From Clostridia bacterium (GTDB taxonomy: Bacteria; Bacillota; Clostridia; Oscillospirales; Acutalibacteraceae): a stretch of DNA of 43,149 nucleotides. Positions 16,268 through 23,989 of this stretch are shown one piece after another. A program made the translations under genes and the position numbers. Each line of letters starts with the position of its first letter. The first letter of the stretch is position 1. The notes beneath the pieces were generated by a model, which saw only the letters and a list, made by a program, of their open reading frames with translations, did not search any database and was not told the origin of the DNA. The stretch lies in the NCBI GenBank assembly GCA_017438845.1, contig JAFRUO010000033.1:1-43149 (forward strand), written 5' to 3'.

Positions 16268-19096
16268 GTGCAGAATAAGTTTTTAACCGTAAAGGGCGCT
16301 TGTGAACACAACTTAAAAAATGTTGACATAAAAATACCGAGGGATAAGCTGATAGTTTTTACGGGGCTTTCCGGTTCGGGTAAATCCTCGCTTGCCTTTG
16401 ACACTATTTACGCCGAGGGACAGAGAAGGTATATCGAGTCGCTTTCGTCCTATGCGAGGATGTTTCTCGGTCAGATGGAAAAGCCCAGGGTCGATTATAT
16501 CGAGGGGCTTTCTCCGGCTATCTCAATTGACCAGAAAACCACCTCGAAAAATCCGCGTTCAACCGTAGGCACGGTTACGGAAATATATGACTATTTAAGG
16601 CTTCTTTACGCAAGGGTCGGCACTCCGCACTGCCCCGAATGCGGCAGGGAGATTTCAATCCAGACCGTTGACACGATAGTCGACGCCGTAATGCGCCTTT
16701 CCGAGGGAACAAAAATCCAGATTATGGCTCCCGTTGTAAGAGGCAGAAAGGGAGAGCACGTTAAGGAGTTTGACTCGGCAAGAAAATCGGGCTACGTCAG
16801 GGTCAGGGTTGACGGAAATATCTACGACCTTTCCGAGGAAATCAAGCTTGAAAAAAATATAAAGCACAACATTGAGGTCATTATTGACAGACTTGTAATC
16901 GGCAGCGACATACGCTCACGCCTCGCTGACTCTATTGACACCGCCTGCAACCTTACGGGCGGCATAGTGCTCGTCGACGTAATTGACGGTAAGGAAATGC
17001 TCTTCTCACAGAACTTTGCCTGCCCCGAGCACGGCACGGTAATTGAAGAGATGAGTCCGAGAATGTTTTCCTTCAACAACCCCTTCGGCGCCTGTCCGAC
17101 CTGCACGGGACTCGGTATTTTTATGAAAATCAGTCCCGACCTCGTCATTCCCGACAAATCGCTTTCAATCAATCAGGGCGCCGTGAAAGCCACAGGCTGG
17201 TCGAAGGCGGACAGCGGAACAATCGCACAGATGTATTATCAGGCGCTTGCCGACGAATACGGCTTTACGCTTGACACCCCGATTAAGGAGCTTACCAAGA
17301 AACAGCTTGACGCTATCCTTTACGGTACGGGCGGTAAGAAGATTAAAATGACCAGGGTCAGCGAATACGGCTCGGGAACATATAAAACCGAATTTGAGGG
17401 CGTTATCAACAACCTTCAGCGGCGTTATGACGAAACCACAAGCGAGTGGTCGAGGTATGAAATTACGCAGGTTATGGAGGAGTGCAACTGTCCCGAATGC
17501 GGCGGACAGAGGCTTAAAAAATCAGCCCTGGCGGTAACCGTCGGCGGTAAGAACATAATGGAATTTACCGATATGTCTATTGTTAAGGCGCTCGAATTTT
17601 TAAACTCTCTTGAGCTTTCCGAACGCCAAAAAATGATAGCAGGGGAGATACTCAAGGAAATAAGGCAAAGGCTCAGCTTCCTTCAAAGCGTGGGTCTCGG
17701 CTACCTTACCCTTTCCCGTTCATCGGGTACGCTTTCGGGCGGAGAAAGCCAGAGAATAAGACTTGCCACGCAAATCGGTTCCTCTCTTATGGGCGTGCTT
17801 TATATACTTGACGAGCCGAGCATAGGACTGCATCAGCGCGACAACGCAAAGCTTATCAACACCCTTAAGGAGCTTCGCGACCTCGGCAATACGCTTATTG
17901 TCGTTGAGCATGACGAGGAAACAATTCTTGAGGCTGATTACGTTGTCGACATAGGCCCCGGAGCCGGTATTCACGGCGGCGAGGTCGTGGCGTGCGGAAG
18001 CGTTGACGATATAATGAAATGCGAAAACTCCGTCACGGGTCAGTATTTAAGCGGTAAAAAGACTATTCCGATACCCGAAAAGAGGAGAAAATCAAACGGC
18101 AAATCCCTTCTTATCAAAAAGGCGGCGGAAAACAACCTTAAAAAGATTGATGTTGAAATTCCCCTCGGTCAGTTTGTCTGTGTGACGGGCGTTTCGGGCT
18201 CGGGCAAATCTTCTCTTATAAACGAAATACTTTACAAAAAACTTGCCAATGAGCTTAACCGCGCAAGGCATCCCGTCGGAAAGCATCAGGAAATCCTCGG
18301 CATTGAAAACCTTGACAAGGTAATCGACATCGACCAGTCCCCGATAGGCAGAACGCCGCGTTCAAACCCTGCGACCTACACGGGCGTTTTTAACGATATA
18401 AGGGAGCTGTACGCCTCTACTCAGGACGCAAAAATCAGGGGTTACAGCGCTTCACGCTTTTCCTTTAACGTAAAAGGCGGACGGTGCGAGGCGTGTCAGG
18501 GCGACGGCATCAACAAAATCGAAATGCATTTCCTGCCCGATATTTACGTTCCCTGCGAAACCTGCAAGGGCGCAAGGTATAACCGTGAAACCCTTGACGT
18601 TAAGTACAAGGGTAAAAGCATTTACGACGTGCTTGAAATGACGGTAGAGGAGGGTATGAATTTCTTTAAAAATCAGCAGAAGATTTTCCGCAAGCTTCAG
18701 ACCCTCTATGACGTAGGGCTCGGTTATGTTAAAATCGGTCAGCCTGCCACCACGCTTTCGGGCAGAGAGGCGCAGAGGGTCAAGCTTTCCACCGAGCTTT
18801 CAAAGCCTGCCACGGGCAAGACGATTTATATACTTGACGAGCCGACCACGGGCCTGCATACGGCAGACGTTCACAAGCTTATTGATGTGCTTCAGCGCCT
18901 TGTCGACAAGGGCAACACCGTTGTCGTAATTGAGCATAACCTTGACGTTATAAAGGTTGCCGATTACATTATCGACTTAGGACCCGAGGGCGGAGACGAG
19001 GGCGGCAAAATCGTCGCAAAGGGCACGCCCGAGGAGGTCGCAAGGGTTAAAAAATCCTACACGGGTCAGTACCTGAAAAAAATCCTTTCAAAGTAA
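16268..19096 (+). CDS. uvrA: Excinuclease ABC subunit UvrA
   Basis: ABC-type ATPase dimer that finds bulky DNA damage and loads UvrB. It has 942 residues, the normal length, with a GTG start. The first ATPase has Walker A GLSGSGKS (33-40) and signature LSGGESQR; the second has GVSGSGKS and the block [10 protein letters not shown]. Zinc-binding Cys pairs appear as CPEC, CPTC, CPEC, CEAC and CETC. One oddity: the second signature reads LSGRE (Arg833) where the family normally has LSGGE. It directly follows uvrB and is closed by a terminator. Confidence 0.97.
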   Translation: MQNKFLTVKGACEHNLKNVDIKIPRDKLIVFTGLSGSGKSSLAFDTIYAEGQRRYIESLSSYARMFLGQMEKPRVDYIEGLSPAISIDQKTTSKNPRSTVGTVTEIYDYLRLLYARVGTPHCPECGREISIQTVDTIVDAVMRLSEGTKIQIMAPVVRGRKGEHVKEFDSARKSGYVRVRVDGNIYDLSEEIKLEKNIKHNIEVIIDRLVIGSDIRSRLADSIDTACNLTGGIVLVDVIDGKEMLFSQNFACPEHGTVIEEMSPRMFSFNNPFGACPTCTGLGIFMKISPDLVIPDKSLSINQGAVKATGWSKADSGTIAQMYYQALADEYGFTLDTPIKELTKKQLDAILYGTGGKKIKMTRVSEYGSGTYKTEFEGVINNLQRRYDETTSEWSRYEITQVMEECNCPECGGQRLKKSALAVTVGGKNIMEFTDMSIVKALEFLNSLELSERQKMIAGEILKEIRQRLSFLQSVGLGYLTLSRSSGTLSGGESQRIRLATQIGSSLMGVLYILDEPSIGLHQRDNAKLINTLKELRDLGNTLIVVEHDEETILEADYVVDIGPGAGIHGGEVVACGSVDDIMKCENSVTGQYLSGKKTIPIPEKRRKSNGKSLLIKKAAENNLKKIDVEIPLGQFVCVTGVSGSGKSSLINEILYKKLANELNRARHPVGKHQEILGIENLDKVIDIDQSPIGRTPRSNPATYTGVFNDIRELYASTQDAKIRGYSASRFSFNVKGGRCEACQGDGINKIEMHFLPDIYVPCETCKGARYNRETLDVKYKGKSIYDVLEMTVEEGMNFFKNQQKIFRKLQTLYDVGLGYVKIGQPATTLSGREAQRVKLSTELSKPATGKTIYILDEPTTGLHTADVHKLIDVLQRLVDKGNTVVVIEHNLDVIKVADYIIDLGPEGGDEGGKIVAKGTPEEVARVKKSYTGQYLKKILSK

Positions 19097-19105
19097 ACGG
19101 CAAAT

Positions 19106-19135
19106 GCCTCCCTGAACTCAGGGAGGCTGTTTTTA
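19106..19135 (+). terminator. Terminator of radC-uvrBA
   Basis: GCCTCCCTGA and TCAGGGAGGC form a GC-rich stem with a tiny loop followed by TGTTTTTA, ten bases after the uvrA stop. A second hairpin, CCGCCG/CGGCGG (about 19159-19177), follows with an AT-rich tail. Confidence 0.88.
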
Positions 19136-19235
19136 TTACACTTAAGCAAGGAATAATCCGCCGGCTTCATCGGCGGTTATATTTTATAGCTGTTTTTTTG
19201 TTACCTGTTGAAGCGTCTTAAGATACAAATTAAAC

Positions 19236-19265
19236 TTGACAATATAGTTATTAGACATATATAAT
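19236..19265 (+). promoter_or_regulatory. Promoter of the lipoprotein gene
   Basis: Consensus -35 TTGACA (19236-19241) and -10 TATAAT (19260-19265) with an 18-bp spacer, 39 bases before the chosen ATG. Confidence 0.8.
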
Positions 19266-19303
19266 TATACTGTTATGTTTTATATTTACACGGAGGAATG
19301 GAT

Positions 19304-20302
19304 ATGAAAAAAACAACCAAAATTTTAAGCTTGCTTTTAGCGGTGCTTATGCTTGCATCCGCAGTGCTTGTGTTCAGCTCCTGCTCAAAGTCGGGCAGTG
19401 AAGGCTCCTCGCAAGCCGTATCGGAAAATGCTTCTGCCGACAACGGTTCGGAAAAGGGCTCCAAGAACGCTAAGTATGACATTGTTTCGGCGAATTTCGC
19501 CGAAAAGGTTATCTGCTACGACCACGAAAACCCCGGCAGCTATTTCGGCGGCGCAGAGGGTCGTTACTGTGTTGACATCGTGCTTTCGGTCAGCGATGCA
19601 GGCGACGCTGGTATTTCCGAGGAAAACGCTACGGGAAGCTTTACCTATGACGGCAGAGAATACGAGCTTCAGTATGTCAGGGAGTGGGGCAAAAGCGGCT
19701 TTATGACCCAGGACGAGTATAAAAATATGCCTGCCCACGATTCGGGACTTATTCATCTTTTCGCAGTAGCCTTACCCGAGGGCGCAGAGAAGACAACCGA
19801 CTTAAAGGTTGAGTTTACCGTAGGCGGTAAAAAGGACTCGGTAAAAATTGCGCCTCCCGTCAGCGAGGACCCTCTTGCAGCAAAGAAGGAGCTTAAGGTC
19901 GGCGACAAATTTACAAACGTATATAAGGATCTGGACATCGAGGTGTTCAGGTGCACCAAGGGTGAGCTTCTCACCTCCGAGCCCGACAAGTCCGCAAGAT
20001 ATGTAGGCGAGTCGTTTGACGTTGTTCTTAAAATTACAAACAAGGGCACAACGGAAATTACCGACGCCGACATCAGCCATTATATTGAAGGCTATGTCAG
20101 CTATAAGGGCCGTGACGGAGAGTTCCTGTCGGCAGGCGAAAAGTTTGAAAACGACGAGCACACGGAGCTTGTTTTCGAAAAAACAATTGCTCCCGGACAG
20201 ACGGCTTTCTATCATCTGATTACCCGCGCCGAGGATACTGCGGACGATATTTTCCGCATTAATTTCGGTTTTAACAGCTATATAATCAAGCCTGCAGGAT
20301 AA
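19304..20302 (+). CDS. Putative secreted lipoprotein of unknown function
   Basis: A 332-residue protein with a lipoprotein signal peptide: MKKTTK, a hydrophobic core, and lipobox VFSSC with C27 as the lipidated cysteine. A Ser/Gly/Glu/Asn-rich linker (about 28-54) follows, then two soluble, apparently beta-rich segments; SYKGRDGEFLSAGEKF and the later AFYHLITR region suggest an Ig-like or DUF4352-like fold, but I cannot name a family. I chose ATG 19304, seven bases after GGAGG, over ATG 19298, which is too close. It precedes a membrane protein by 15 bases and is likely co-transcribed with it. Confidence 0.75.
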   Translation: MKKTTKILSLLLAVLMLASAVLVFSSCSKSGSEGSSQAVSENASADNGSEKGSKNAKYDIVSANFAEKVICYDHENPGSYFGGAEGRYCVDIVLSVSDAGDAGISEENATGSFTYDGREYELQYVREWGKSGFMTQDEYKNMPAHDSGLIHLFAVALPEGAEKTTDLKVEFTVGGKKDSVKIAPPVSEDPLAAKKELKVGDKFTNVYKDLDIEVFRCTKGELLTSEPDKSARYVGESFDVVLKITNKGTTEITDADISHYIEGYVSYKGRDGEFLSAGEKFENDEHTELVFEKTIAPGQTAFYHLITRAEDTADDIFRINFGFNSYIIKPAG

Positions 20303-20317
20303 AAGGGGGACGTATAA

Positions 20318-21265
20318 ATGAAAATGGCAGGTTTAAACAAGGAAGCCCGTATGTACAATATCGCAAGGGAAGCGCTTATTACTATTATTTTGCTTACTGT
20401 CGCTAATATTGTGTTTTTCCTTATCAGCTCCGAAACGCATATTATCGGCTCGGTTTTCCTTGCATACGCACTGTTTGACCCCACTGAAATCTTGTTCACA
20501 ATCATTTCCGTAATCATCCTGGCTGTTTATTTTGCAATGTACTTTTTGTCAAAAACAAAGGCGTGGGCTATGATAACCTCGCTTGTACTGTTCAGCCTTG
20601 ATACGGTATATCTTGTCGTAATGGCGATAGGCGCAAACACGGGAATGCTTGACGATGTAATGGTTATGACCTCCTCTCAGAGGGCTTCTTTAACCGTTTC
20701 CGTGATTTTTGAGCTTATTGCCCATGCAGTAGTGCTTGTCTGCCTTATTTTAGGCGCAAAAAATGCAAAGGCGGCTCTGTCACAGACGGACGTAGGCAAC
20801 CTTAATCCCTTTAATAACGCTAGCCCTGCAATGCCTGCAGCTCAGGCGTATGCGCCGACAAACGTTCAGTCCGTCGCCGCGCCGACTGCGACGAGAACCT
20901 TTCAGATGACTCTTGTTCAGATTGGCTTTAAGCAGGCGGACAACGGGCAGGCTGAAAAATATAAGCTGTTTAAAAACAGCCTTAACGCGCTTTTAAAAGG
21001 CTCTCTTAACATAAACGGCAATGAGGTTATAATCAGCGGCAAAAGCATAATGGCGGGTATGCTTATCCCCGAAAATGAGATTATCAGGTTTACCGCAAAC
21101 GACGTTGTGTCAGTTAACGAAATCCCCAACAAGGGCGCTTACGGCTACTGTGTAATGTTCCGCAACGGAAACGGAATTAATCTCTGCGCTTCAAAGAAGG
21201 AAAAGGCGACTCTTGCTCAGGCGCTTTCAAGCGTGGGCATTTTCGTCCCGCCGGCACAGATGTAA
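20318..21265 (+). CDS. Membrane protein with C-terminal soluble domain, unknown function
   Basis: A 315-residue protein, not recognised as a named family. Four membrane helices are visible at about 18-37, 42-78, 84-105 and 126-147. A Pro/Ala-rich linker (about 165-192) leads to a soluble C-terminal domain (about 195-312) of alternating strands (NEVIISGKSIMAGMLIPENE, then VMFRNGNGINLCAS) ending in a helix, which might be a PH/GRAM-like fold. The ATG follows GGGGGA. It lies just after the lipoprotein, so the two may form an envelope pair. A strong terminator follows. Confidence 0.7.
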   Translation: MKMAGLNKEARMYNIAREALITIILLTVANIVFFLISSETHIIGSVFLAYALFDPTEILFTIISVIILAVYFAMYFLSKTKAWAMITSLVLFSLDTVYLVVMAIGANTGMLDDVMVMTSSQRASLTVSVIFELIAHAVVLVCLILGAKNAKAALSQTDVGNLNPFNNASPAMPAAQAYAPTNVQSVAAPTATRTFQMTLVQIGFKQADNGQAEKYKLFKNSLNALLKGSLNINGNEVIISGKSIMAGMLIPENEIIRFTANDVVSVNEIPNKGAYGYCVMFRNGNGINLCASKKEKATLAQALSSVGIFVPPAQM

Positions 21266-21276
21266 TTGTTGATACG

Positions 21277-21311
21277 AAAAAATCCGCAGAGAAATCCTCT
21301 GCGGATTTTTA
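21277..21311 (+). terminator. Terminator after the membrane protein gene
   Basis: AATCCGCAGAG (from 21281) pairs with CTCTGCGGATT around a short loop, followed by TTTTT; the left flank is A-rich, so it could also work in the other direction. Confidence 0.9.
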
Positions 21312-21370
21312 ATACGGTCAGACAGTTATTATAATCAAGCAATAATATTAAAAATAATTAAAAAATACCC

Positions 21371-21399
21371 TTGACAATAACAGCATTTTTTGATATTAT
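21371..21399 (+). promoter_or_regulatory. Promoter of tRNA-Thr (and probably tRNA-Tyr)
   Basis: Consensus -35 TTGACA (21371-21376), 17-bp spacer and -10 TATTAT (21394-21399), 17 bases before the mature tRNA-Thr. No separate strong promoter is seen before tRNA-Tyr. Confidence 0.8.
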
Positions 21400-21415
21400 A
21401 TTGGGGCGTTGAAAC

Positions 21416-21491
21416 GCTGGTGTAGCTCAGTTGGTAGAGCAGCTGATTTGTAATCAGCAGGTCGGGGGTTCAAGTCCGTCCACCAGCTCCA
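21416..21491 (+). tRNA. tRNA-Thr (anticodon TGT)
   Basis: Acceptor arms GCTGGTG (21416-21422) and CACCAGC (21481-21487) pair fully, with discriminator T and encoded CCA. The D-loop has AGCTCAGTTGGTAGAGC, the anticodon stem GCTGA/TCAGC holds TTTGTAA with TGT at the anticodon, and the T-loop is GGTTCAAGTCC. It decodes ACA and wobble Thr codons. Confidence 0.97.
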
Positions 21492-21564
21492 CTTCGTCAC
21501 AAGCTACATATCGCTCGTTTCCGCAGGACTGCGAAAAGCTCGCTCATTCCGCTGCTCCTCGTTT

Positions 21565-21645
21565 CCGAAAAACATCACGTTTGCTTCGCCTGCTCGTTTG
21601 CAAGCGCACTCACGACGGCTACGCTTCACTACCAATGTTTTTCGG
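21565..21645. repeat. Long inverted repeat between the two tRNA genes
   Basis: CCGAAAAACAT (21565-21575) is perfectly complementary to ATGTTTTTCGG (21635-21645). The 59-base interior has TTTGC/GCAAA-type inner repeats. No gene lies between the tRNAs; the structure may fold in the precursor transcript. Confidence 0.55.
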
Positions 21646-21707
21646 GTTAAAAATGAAGGTTGAATTGAGCGTTATATATCCGGCTTGGACGGTAACTTAA
21701 TAAATGT

Positions 21708-21792
21708 GGGAGTGTTCCCGAGTGGCCAAAGGGGGCAGACTGTAAATCTGTTGTCGACGACTTCGGTGGTTCGAATCCACCCGCTCCCACCA
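21708..21792 (+). tRNA. tRNA-Tyr (anticodon GTA)
   Basis: Class II tRNA of 85 bases with a long variable arm. Acceptor arms GGGAGTG (21708-21714) and CGCTCCC (21782-21788) pair, with discriminator A and encoded CCA. The anticodon stem GCAGA/TCTGT encloses CTGTAAA with anticodon GTA; the T-arm is GGTGG-TTCGAAT-CCACC. Its 3' end is repeated twice more downstream. Confidence 0.97.
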
Positions 21793-22216
21793 AGAACACA
21801 GTTAAGGCTTTTGCCTTGGCTGTGTTCTTTTTTTGACGATAAGGGTGGATTCGAACCCAATAGTCCGTCTTTTGCGAGGTAACGAGCAAAAGGGACATAT
21901 AATCGAACCTGTTTGCGAAGCAAACTTACGGTGAGCGAAGCGAACCGAATCCACCCGCTCCCACCAAGAACACAGTTAAGGCTTTTGCCTTAGCTGTGTT
22001 CTTTTTTTTTATTGTTAAGGGTGGATTCGAACCTTTAGTCCATGTCGAGCGGTTTGCCGCAGGCAGAGCGAGACGGACATATAAAATGAACCTGTTTGCG
22101 AAGCAAACTTACGGTGAGCGAAGCGAACCGAATCCACCCGCTCCCACCAAGAACACAGTTAAGGCTTTTGTCTTAACTGTTTTTCTTTTTGAAGTTAACC
22201 TGAGGTGGATTCGAAC
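21768..22216 (+). repeat. Tandem array of tRNA-Tyr 3'-end units with terminators
   Basis: The tRNA-Tyr 3' segment CGAATCCACCCGCTCCCACC, followed by AAGAACACAGTTAAGGCTTTT, occurs at 21772 (inside the gene), 21946 and 22129, giving periods of 174 and 183 bp. Each copy continues into a hairpin of the AAGAACACAG/CTGTGTTCTT type with a T-run, then an antisense copy of the T-arm, GGGTGGATTCGAAC (from 21843, 22019 and, altered, about 22203), and in the two full units a variable hairpin plus GTTTGCGAAGCAAAC. A fourth, decayed antisense T-arm lies at 22343-22370. Each full unit is therefore bounded by GGTGGATTCG/CGAATCCACC inverted ends. No integrase gene is present. Confidence 0.88.
21793..21835 (+). 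terminator. Terminator of the tRNA-Tyr transcript (first copy)
   Basis: AAGAACACAGTTAAGGC pairs with GCCTTGGCTGTGTTCTT through a TTTT loop, followed by a T-run, directly after the CCA end. Related hairpins recur at about 21966-22009 and 22149-22190; sequence differences in the middle one mostly keep pairing through G-U, while the last copy is more eroded. Confidence 0.88.
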
Positions 22217-22238
22217 CTTTTGACGAGGTATTTTCAAT

Positions 22239-22329
22239 GATGTGTTCCGCTGTTGCGGAACGTGATGTATGCTTCGCAAATGATGTGCTTTGTGCGTGAT
22301 GTATGCTTTTCAAGTGAAAGGAACACATC
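22239..22329. repeat. 91-bp TIR-bounded repeat element
   Basis: Ends are perfect 10-bp inverted repeats, GATGTGTTCC (22239-22248) and GGAACACATC (22320-22329). The interior has direct repeats starting TGATGT, with ATGCTTCGCAAA, GCTTTGTGCG and ATGCTTTTCAAG as variable parts. It sits between the third and the fourth (decayed) antisense T-arm of the tRNA-Tyr array, which suggests insertion into the array. Likely a non-autonomous mobile repeat; it has no coding capacity. Confidence 0.6.
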
Positions 22330-22428
22330 TTACAAGTATAGGAAGGGTGAATTCTAACCGAATAATCCGTACAATGTACGTTAAACGGTACTTATATTGT
22401 AATTATTACAGCTATGTTGCTTTTGTGT

Positions 22429-22457
22429 TTGCTATTATATCTGAGTTATATTATAAT
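22429..22457 (+). promoter_or_regulatory. Promoter of the orphan AT-rich gene
   Basis: -35 TTGCTA (22429-22434) and -10 TATAAT (22452-22457) with a 17-bp spacer. It lies within the upstream part of the open frame, which argues for a start codon downstream of about 22464. Confidence 0.6.
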
Positions 22458-22494
22458 TATATCAACAAATATAATAACGGGGAGTGTGCTGACA

Positions 22495-23058
22495 GTGGAG
22501 GATTATATTTACTATTTAAAAGAAGATAACTATACCAAGCATTTGGCAAGCTCTACCGGTGCCTTGACGGAAATGCTGTTAGGTCTTATAGGCTGGGAAC
22601 CGTTTGAACAAGGTAATTACATAGAGAGCGACTTGTTTTATCTTGGCGAAAATGACGGTCTCTCAATTGAAAATGCAATGAAGGAGCGTTTTCGCGGAAA
22701 CTGGTATGTGTGTACCGATTTATCTGAACAGGCGCAGGAAAGAATAATTAGCGGTTTCTCCCTTGACCTTGAATTGCTTGACGTATCTTTTGAAAAAGCT
22801 GTTACTGATATTGTTATTTCTTTAATGAAAGAGTCATATAGAAATAATATATCGGATTATCAAAGATATATCAACGAGTATTGCGAGGAAGTTAAGGAAT
22901 GTTTTGGAATGCAAAAAATTAAAGCTGTTTTTCGTTCAACCAAAAAAACAAAATACAGGCTTATGGAAGAAAACTACGGCTTATTTTTTTTCGGTGCGGT
23001 TTTCGTTGAGTTCGAAGGCGGTCATGTGCTGATGCTTTTGCCTTCTAATTCGGAATAA
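22495..23058 (+). CDS. Hypothetical protein, AT-rich orphan gene
   Basis: I do not recognise this protein. The frame is open from 22414, but the first part (a Leu/Ile-rich run) overlaps a good promoter, so I start at GTG 22495, ten bases after GGGGAG; GTG 22486 is an alternative. The 187-residue product is soluble and acidic, with a WEPFEQGNYIESDLFYLGE stretch, a predicted helical middle (about 85-135) and a hydrophobic strand-like end (GLFFFGAVFVEF). Base composition is visibly more AT-rich than its neighbours. Its place directly behind the repeat-laden tRNA-Tyr locus fits acquisition by transfer. The size and acidity would also suit an immunity-type protein, which is a guess. Confidence 0.6.
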   Translation: MEDYIYYLKEDNYTKHLASSTGALTEMLLGLIGWEPFEQGNYIESDLFYLGENDGLSIENAMKERFRGNWYVCTDLSEQAQERIISGFSLDLELLDVSFEKAVTDIVISLMKESYRNNISDYQRYINEYCEEVKECFGMQKIKAVFRSTKKTKYRLMEENYGLFFFGAVFVEFEGGHVLMLLPSNSE

Positions 23059-23159
23059 AAATACCTTTTTTAAAAGGCTGATACCGTGTGTATGTTACAA
23101 GTCGTTTTTTAAAAAAGCTTCTCTGTAATTATTATATTTTTTTCATGAAGGCTTGTTGC

Positions 23160-23188
23160 TTGCAGACTGCTTTTGTTTATGCTATATT
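23160..23188 (+). promoter_or_regulatory. Promoter of the TetR gene
   Basis: -35 TTGCAG (23160-23165) and -10 TATATT (23183-23188), spacer 17 bp, 24 bases before the ATG. Confidence 0.6.
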
Positions 23189-23212
23189 ATATACCGTAAA
23201 GCAGGTGAAACT

Positions 23213-23803
23213 ATGAAAAAGACGAACAATCGCAACACTAAAAAGAAAATCGTTTCCGCCGCCTGGAGGCTCTTTTATGAGCAGGGCTACGACAACACCA
23301 CCGTTGACGACATTGTTTCCGAGTCCGGCACGTCCAAGGGCTCGTTTTACCATTATTTTGAAAGCAAGGACGCTTTGCTTTCCTCGTTGGCATACCTTTT
23401 TGACGAAAAATACGAGGAGCTTATTCCCGAAATGGACGACGGCATGACGGCGCTTGACAAGCTTCTGTTTTTAAACCGTGAGCTTTTCAGAATGATTGAG
23501 GACAGCGTTTCAATTGACCTGCTCAAAAAGCTGCTTTCCTCTCAGCTCGTTACAAGGGGCGACAAAAGCCTGCTCGACCGCAACCGCACTTACTTTAAGC
23601 TTCTCAGATCCATTGTTATGGAGGCAAGGCAGAAAGGGGAGTTAAGCGCCGATTTTTCCGTAAACGATATTGTCAAGGCTTACGCCCTTTATGAGAGGTC
23701 GCTTCTCTACGACTGGTGTCTGTGCAACGGCGACTACTCGCTTTCGGCATACAGCGGCGAGCATTTTCCGATGTTTTTGAGCGCATATTTCAAAAAACGA
23801 TAA
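23213..23803 (+). CDS. TetR/AcrR family transcriptional regulator
   Basis: A 196-residue TetR-type regulator. The N-terminal HTH (about 11-56) shows the classic pattern: KKKIVSAAWRLFYEQGYDNT, then VDDIVSESGTSKGSFYHYF and the FESKDALL turn. The helical C-terminal ligand and dimer domain has no motif that names a ligand. ATG 23213 follows AGGTGAA; the longer frame upstream overlaps the promoter. It lies upstream of and in line with a putP-type symporter, and the gap contains a palindrome suited to a TetR dimer, so local control of itself or the transporter is plausible. Confidence 0.9.
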   Translation: MKKTNNRNTKKKIVSAAWRLFYEQGYDNTTVDDIVSESGTSKGSFYHYFESKDALLSSLAYLFDEKYEELIPEMDDGMTALDKLLFLNRELFRMIEDSVSIDLLKKLLSSQLVTRGDKSLLDRNRTYFKLLRSIVMEARQKGELSADFSVNDIVKAYALYERSLLYDWCLCNGDYSLSAYSGEHFPMFLSAYFKKR

Positions 23804-23830
23804 AATTTATTTTTCGTATAATTTAAAGTG

Positions 23831-23844
23831 TAGACTTTAGTCTA
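23831..23844. promoter_or_regulatory. Candidate TetR operator 1
   Basis: TAGACTTTAGTCTA is a 6-bp perfect inverted repeat (TAGACT/AGTCTA) with a 2-bp centre, the size expected for a TetR-family site. It follows the tetR stop codon and precedes the hairpin at 23851. Assignment to this regulator is inference. Confidence 0.45.
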
Positions 23845-23850
23845 ATTTAA

Positions 23851-23893
23851 AGCCGTTGAATTTGTTGATATAAACAATTCAACGGCTTCTTTC
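23851..23893 (+). terminator. Hairpin after the TetR gene, probable terminator
   Basis: GCCGTTGAATT (23852-23862) pairs with AATTCAACGGC (23876-23886) around an AT-rich centre, followed by TTCTTTC. The T-run is short, so termination may be partial. Confidence 0.65.
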
Positions 23894-23903
23894 GTATAAA
23901 TAT

Positions 23904-23941
23904 AAGTCTATACTTTGTTCCCTCTTCCATTCTACTATAAT
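23904..23941 (+). promoter_or_regulatory. putP promoter region with candidate TetR operator 2
   Basis: -10 TATAAT is at 23936-23941; the matching -35 is weak (about 23913-23919, CTTTGTT). AAGTCTATACTT (23904-23915), an imperfect relative of the palindrome at 23831, overlaps the upstream edge of the -35. The weak -35 suggests a regulated promoter. Confidence 0.5.
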
Positions 23942-23989
23942 TTGTGCTAAAATACACAAGTTGTTATTATAAACAGGAGGAGAAAACAA

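Noticed and set aside
21772..22216. CRISPR array
   Set aside because: The repeated block contains tRNA sequence, units are about 180 bp and spacers are near-identical; no cas gene is present.
21685..22223. Several short open frames over the tRNA-Tyr region
   Set aside because: They translate the tRNA and its repeats; none has a credible start, and their similarity to each other comes from the DNA repeats.
21708..23058. Integrated prophage or genomic island at tRNA-Tyr
   Set aside because: There is no integrase, excisionase or structural gene, and only one unknown gene follows; at most a scar.
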